64,000 bases of DNA from an uncultured Sphaerochaeta sp. GTDB lineage: Bacteria > Spirochaetota > Spirochaetia > Sphaerochaetales > Sphaerochaetaceae. This document shows positions 60,754 to 64,000 of this stretch, piece by piece. Position 1 is the stretch's first letter, and every line of letters starts with the position of its first letter. Under the pieces are notes generated by a model. That model was not told where the DNA came from, searched no databases, and saw only the letters and a list, made by a program, of their open reading frames with translations. Position numbers and translations under genes: made by a program. The stretch covers positions 2,418,001 through 2,482,000 of the forward strand of contig NZ_OY762555.1 in the NCBI RefSeq assembly GCF_963666015.1, read 5' to 3'.

Positions 60754-61722
60754 ATGGGATTACTTGAGACTATCAGAGAAAAAGAGGAAGAGTTTAAGGT
60801 GCTTTATGCAAAGTATCAGGAAGCAGAAACCATTTATGAACAGAATGCAGATTTGCAAAGTAACAGAGATAGGTATATCTTGACATTCAAGCAACTGAAG
60901 AAATGTGTCAGGGAAATTGAGATTCTACGTCAGGAATATGATCTAGAGATTGGATTTAGTAGTGCTCAGTATATTACTCATGATTTGGTGTTCAAATTTA
61001 AAACCTCAAAAAGAGGACAGGTAAAAATGGAAGTCCTGTCAAAGAAAGCCGGTATGATTAATTCTATCCTCGATGTTATCCACCCAGGTGCTGATGCAAT
61101 TGCAGATTTTGAGATTCTTGGTGTGGCAGCCGGGAGTAGCCAATTGTACTCCGATTATCAGCCAAAATCGGATACTGTTGAACCTCAAAGGATTGAGGCT
61201 ATACAGTCACAGTTACACACGGTTTTTGAAGTAAGCAAAGAAATTTCACAAAAAACTGCACCTGTTAAGGAAAAGCTTGAGCTAATGAAAGAGAAAACTG
61301 GTCTAGAATTTGAGCAAGGAGCAAAAGTCCTTTCTCTGATCTCGAGCAACTGGCCAACTAAAAATGAAGAGGACCCGATTGTTGGTCTGACTGTTGGTGG
61401 AGGTAGCCTAGCTACTGGGAAAAGTTTTGATTTCCAAGATCTTTCATTACGTAGGAAACTCAATAAAACCTATGCAGATGTCAAGGAGTATCTAAAAGTA
61501 GATGAACCAGAAGAATATTCCGGTCAATTGAGACAGCTAGAGGAATGGGAATCTGCCCACAAGGTAATACTATTTGCTGAGGACGGTACTCAATGTACCA
61601 TTCATTATGATCCGACATCTGAAAACATTCGGACAATCAAGGACAATATTGGGAAAACTGTCACTGTTGAAAGATACAAGGAAGGCAATTCTTGGTACTT
61701 GAGATCATGGGTAAGAAATTAA
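60754..61722 (+). CDS. Coiled-coil cargo protein, unknown
   Basis: This is a 322-aa protein. The N-terminal helix (TIREKEEEFKVLYAKYQEAE) is strongly coiled-coil. A central region follows, then a C-terminal OB-like segment (EDGTQCTIHYDPTSENIRT). No enzymatic motif is seen. GGGAG precedes the ATG. The gene overlaps the next start by 16 bp, so it belongs to the same transcript. Confidence 0.6.
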   Translation: MGLLETIREKEEEFKVLYAKYQEAETIYEQNADLQSNRDRYILTFKQLKKCVREIEILRQEYDLEIGFSSAQYITHDLVFKFKTSKRGQVKMEVLSKKAGMINSILDVIHPGADAIADFEILGVAAGSSQLYSDYQPKSDTVEPQRIEAIQSQLHTVFEVSKEISQKTAPVKEKLELMKEKTGLEFEQGAKVLSLISSNWPTKNEEDPIVGLTVGGGSLATGKSFDFQDLSLRRKLNKTYADVKEYLKVDEPEEYSGQLRQLEEWESAHKVILFAEDGTQCTIHYDPTSENIRTIKDNIGKTVTVERYKEGNSWYLRSWVRN

Positions 61723-62831
61723 TCATTTTTATTTTGATATTGTTGTTCTGCTCAGCTTTATATGCGGATTCTCCAAAAGATATCCGCATATCTTCATTGC
61801 CTCTGCTTGATACTACAACTTACCCTGTAGAGGTTCCTTTAACTGTTGAAGCAGTCAATGAGCTTATAGATCTTAGGTATGGGGCAACTATTGACCGGCT
61901 TGTTCATTATAGCAACCTTTTTATCGCTATTGTAACTCTTGGTATTGGTACATTTTTTATTGCCATATGGCAGACCACGGAAAAAAAGATTCAGAAAGGT
62001 GCTGATGAAGTAAAGAAAACTGCAGCAGAACTAGAAGTCCAAAAGGAAGAATACTCGATACTTTTAAAGGAGCTTAATGATTATAAAGAAAATTATAAGA
62101 ACATCTTAATCATGGATTTGGTTGATGAAGCACGAGAACTTGTAGACTTTAGTGTATCTAATTTCAGAAAGGATGGCTTGGCCATGAAACGTATCGAAGC
62201 ATTGGAGAGCATATCAGCATTGCCACAAGATTTGCAGATTGCCAAGTCAGCCATCTTGTTTCGACAAGGTAAATATGCGGAAGCCCTGGAAATTGTTGAA
62301 TCTATTAAAAACCAAGTACCGGCCAATCCTGATTTGTTTTTTAAATCCGGCTTTTGCAAGCAGATGATGGGAGAAGAACAACAAGCACTTAAAGACTATG
62401 AGCACGCTATCGAACTGGACAATAAGAATACTCCCTCGATGATTAATAGAAGTATTATTCATATCAATCAAGGTAAATATTCTGAGGCAATCAAAGGTTA
62501 TTTGCAGGTTCTTGATATTGATTCAACCAACAAAGCCGCATGGCAAGGCTTGACAAACGCAACGCTTAAAACCGGTGATTTGAATCGGGCCGAAAAGATT
62601 TTTGAGATAGCAGAAAAGAATGGTATTGCTATAGATGACTATCTTCAGATCAACCGCATTTGCCTTTGGAGTCTCCAAGGAAAATTCGATGATTGTGAAG
62701 CACCTCTGTTGGACTATGTCGCAAAATATCCTGAAAGGATTATTGAAGTGCTTGAAGATGTTCAGCTGAAACCTTTATTTGATAGTAATCCTAGATTGTA
62801 TGAACGAATTAACAATATGTTGTTTAAATAA
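61707..62831 (+). CDS. Membrane-anchored TPR cargo protein
   Basis: This is a 374-aa protein. A signal-like helix (KLIIFILILLFCSALYAD) leads to a short extracytoplasmic stretch, then a transmembrane helix (LFIAIVTLGIGTFFIAIW), a coiled coil (about 85-130) and four to five TPR units (SMINRSIIHINQGKYSEAIKG, NKAAWQGLTNATLKTGDLNR). TPRs usually bind protein partners, so it may hold the cassette's soluble protein at the membrane. The ATG at 61707 precedes the signal helix. Confidence 0.65.
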   Translation: MGKKLIIFILILLFCSALYADSPKDIRISSLPLLDTTTYPVEVPLTVEAVNELIDLRYGATIDRLVHYSNLFIAIVTLGIGTFFIAIWQTTEKKIQKGADEVKKTAAELEVQKEEYSILLKELNDYKENYKNILIMDLVDEARELVDFSVSNFRKDGLAMKRIEALESISALPQDLQIAKSAILFRQGKYAEALEIVESIKNQVPANPDLFFKSGFCKQMMGEEQQALKDYEHAIELDNKNTPSMINRSIIHINQGKYSEAIKGYLQVLDIDSTNKAAWQGLTNATLKTGDLNRAEKIFEIAEKNGIAIDDYLQINRICLWSLQGKFDDCEAPLLDYVAKYPERIIEVLEDVQLKPLFDSNPRLYERINNMLFK

Positions 62832-62945
62832 TACATTGACGCTGCATCATTCTTTCTAAACTCACTAAAAACATCTGCCTTTTACACCCATTGGATTACC
62901 CCAGTGGGTGTTTTGCTACACTCAAACCATACAAAGGAGTGTGGT

Positions 62946-63254
62946 ATGGAAAGCATGATCAAGCCTGCATTATTGATTCTCGTTCCTATCCTGAATGTGG
63001 TAGGGCAATGGCTGAAAGGCCAGACATTGGGCACTGGGACAGCCAGAAAAGCAAAGGTTGAATCAAACCTGATACCAGTGATCTTGATCTGCACAGCAGT
63101 CCTGGTGTCCACAATCTATGGGTTCATCGTATCAAACTATCAGGGATGGAGGATGATCCTGGATGCAGTGGTGATGACAGGTCTTCTCCAGGGGACCCTG
63201 GTTGCCTTCGTCTCTATGGGTGTGTATGACACCCTCCGTAAAAAGGAGCGATGA
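62946..63254 (+). CDS. Holin-like phage membrane protein
   Basis: This is a 102-aa protein with three hydrophobic segments (IKPALLILVPILNVVGQWL, LIPVILICTAVLVSTIYGF, AVVMTGLLQGTLVAFVSMG). It starts the rightward lysis/late region. Size and topology fit a class I holin. AGGAG precedes the ATG. The stop overlaps the next two starts at 63251-63258. Confidence 0.7.
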   Translation: MESMIKPALLILVPILNVVGQWLKGQTLGTGTARKAKVESNLIPVILICTAVLVSTIYGFIVSNYQGWRMILDAVVMTGLLQGTLVAFVSMGVYDTLRKKER

Positions 63255-63727
63255 TGTGTTACAAAAAATATATGATTGGTTCAAGGGCCATCATCTGGGT
63301 TGGGTTGCTGTTGTGTTTGCTCTTGTTGTCACCTTCCTTACAGGCAGAAAGCTTGGATCTTTCAACGCTGTCAACAGAGGAGTTGCTGGAGATGTACCAG
63401 CAGAACTCGACCGAGCGAAACGTTCTGTCAAGGGAGCTGCAGAACACGCTGAACATAGTACAGAATCAATTGCAGCTGTCCTTAGAAACCTCGGATCAAG
63501 CGAGGCAGCAGGCAACAGAAGCCTGGATGGAATCTCAGAAAGCCGTGATATCAGCCAACGAATCCAAGAACTCGATAGTGAAAACGACGCAATCGTACTT
63601 GAACTGGCAAGACGAAGTAAACAACCAGATGAAGGAACTGAAGACCCAGAACTTCTGGCTGAAGGCCGGGATGTTCGCAGCAATGACACTGGCAGCAGGC
63701 GGGTTGTTCCTGGCAATGTCGAGGTAG
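63254..63727 (+). CDS. Lysis-region protein, frame A (signal peptide, coiled coil, C-terminal TM)
   Basis: This is a 157-aa protein. The signal peptide (hydrophobic AIIWVGLLLCLLLLSPSL, then QAES) gives an SPase I-like site. A long helical region follows (about 35-130: NTLNIVQNQLQLSLETSDQA, NQMKELKTQNFWLKAG) and then a C-terminal hydrophobic helix (AGMFAAMTLAAGGLFLAM). This N-out, C-anchored plan resembles a unimolecular spanin without the lipobox Cys. The AGGAG at 63244-63248 is 5 bases from the ATG at 63254 and also serves frame B. Confidence 0.65.
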   Translation: MCYKKYMIGSRAIIWVGLLLCLLLLSPSLQAESLDLSTLSTEELLEMYQQNSTERNVLSRELQNTLNIVQNQLQLSLETSDQARQQATEAWMESQKAVISANESKNSIVKTTQSYLNWQDEVNNQMKELKTQNFWLKAGMFAAMTLAAGGLFLAMSR

Positions 63728-63735
63728 GTGAGTAG
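63256..63735 (+). CDS. Lysis-region protein, frame B (spanin-like), overlapping frame A
   Basis: This is a second reading frame of 159 aa, offset by two bases, start GTG at 63256 seven bases after AGGAG. An N-terminal membrane helix (GWVAVVFALVVTFLTG) is followed by coiled-coil-like helix (SIAAVLRNLGSSEAAGN, ISQRIQELDSENDAIVLEL) and an acidic tail: the topology of an inner-membrane spanin (Rz). Codons are strongly RNY. The stop directly abuts the next ATG at 63736, as expected of a translated gene. Confidence 0.55.
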   Translation: MLQKIYDWFKGHHLGWVAVVFALVVTFLTGRKLGSFNAVNRGVAGDVPAELDRAKRSVKGAAEHAEHSTESIAAVLRNLGSSEAAGNRSLDGISESRDISQRIQELDSENDAIVLELARRSKQPDEGTEDPELLAEGRDVRSNDTGSRRVVPGNVEVGE

Positions 63736-64000
63736 ATGGAACTAGGAACCATTTTTGGGCTTGCAAGCGGGCTCGGCCCCAACATCACCTTGATAGTACT
63801 GTTGATTGCCATTGGGGTCGGCATGGGGATCCTGATAGTGACTGTACGAAATCTGGGCTCTGCAATCAAATCCCAGGGGGAAGCTTTCTCTTCTGCCATG
63901 CAAAAGGAGCAGGAGAGAAGCGACCGCCAGGATGACTGGATAAAGGAGCTCCTGCAGAAGCAGGACATCAGGATCACATACATTGAAACCAGGTATGCCA
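63736..64000 (+). CDS. Phage membrane/coiled-coil protein, partial
   Basis: The frame runs off the window end after about 88 residues. An N-terminal membrane helix (ITLIVLLIAIGVGMGILIV) is followed by a charged helix (SAMQKEQERSDRQDDWIKEL). It starts one base after the frame B stop, so the two are coupled. No family is recognised. Confidence 0.6.
   Translation, partial: MELGTIFGLASGLGPNITLIVLLIAIGVGMGILIVTVRNLGSAIKSQGEAFSSAMQKEQERSDRQDDWIKELLQKQDIRITYIETRYA

Larger units (their letters stand above)
49994..64000. mobile_element. Mu-like transposable prophage (left part; right end outside window)
   Basis: A MuA-type DDE transposase, MuB ATPase, Ner-like protein, GemA, DUF3164 and an S24 repressor identify a transposable phage. 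The early genes run leftward and late genes rightward, as in BcepMu. The left end is placed at the TG of 49994-49995 because three 21-22 bp direct repeats start five bases inside it and the AbiEi reading frame breaks there. The right end, terminal CA and a target-site duplication should lie beyond 64,000. Confidence 0.8.

Overview
The window reads as chromosome of a spirochaete of the Sphaerochaeta type. This is an inference from gene content, not from a marker gene. It carries several ABC sugar and peptide uptake operons whose binding proteins have FAGGS-type signal peptides, three tandem MreB paralogues, many cyclic-di-GMP proteins, ribosome-type deoxyxylulose-independent PLP synthesis (PdxS/PdxT), and strong AGGAGG ribosome binding sites. 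No rRNA, tRNA or CRISPR array was seen.

Layout, part 1 (1-18.7 kb): the end of an RluA-type pseudouridine synthase (minus); a membrane diguanylate cyclase; a creatininase-family amidohydrolase; a TrmO-like tRNA methyltransferase; an AraC regulator; a DUF523 protein; a divergent KDPG-aldolase-like protein; a MATE exporter; and a C_GCAxxG_C_C protein. An operon at 7.2-16.6 kb follows: RpiR regulator, M55 D-aminopeptidase, complete Dpp/Opp transporter (two permeases, two ATPases, binding protein), M42 aminopeptidase and a PLP-fold protein. It looks built for uptake and cytoplasmic breakdown of peptides, perhaps wall-derived ones. Next is a three-gene set: PTS EIIA-like protein, CPA2 cation/proton antiporter and a small PII-like protein.

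Layout, part 2 (18.7-49.4 kb): a REC-PAS-PAS-GGDEF-EAL protein; a ROK-controlled ABC importer with a GH20 hexosaminidase; pdxR divergent from pdxS-pdxT; a membrane GGDEF-EAL phosphodiesterase; an arsenic cluster (arsC-arsR divergent from a CPKC thioredoxin-like protein and an ArsP-like permease) with a perfect operator; the three mreB-like genes followed by a degenerate GGDEF-EAL protein; a second sugar ABC operon (binding protein, two permeases, sugar 1-kinase, DUF5107-TPR) facing an AraC regulator; a secreted protein of unknown role; and a serine hydrolase of the class A beta-lactamase/LpqF type.

Layout, part 3 (49.5 kb to the end): an AbiEi-type antitoxin gene already carries a nonsense codon and then breaks off where a Mu-like transposable prophage appears to begin (about 49,994). 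The prophage has the BcepMu-like plan. A leftward early operon (Ner-like protein, MuA transposase, MuB ATPase, GemA, DUF3164 and small proteins) diverges from an S24-type repressor. A rightward four-gene cargo cassette of unknown role follows, then lysis genes. These include two long reading frames overlapping almost completely at 63,254-63,735 and sharing one Shine-Dalgarno. The right end of the prophage lies outside the window.

Most unusual items: the dual-frame lysis-region pair, the MreB triplet with its inactive-looking c-di-GMP partner, the prophage cargo cassette, the prophage end repeats inside the broken AbiEi gene, and the EIIA-antiporter-PII-like module.
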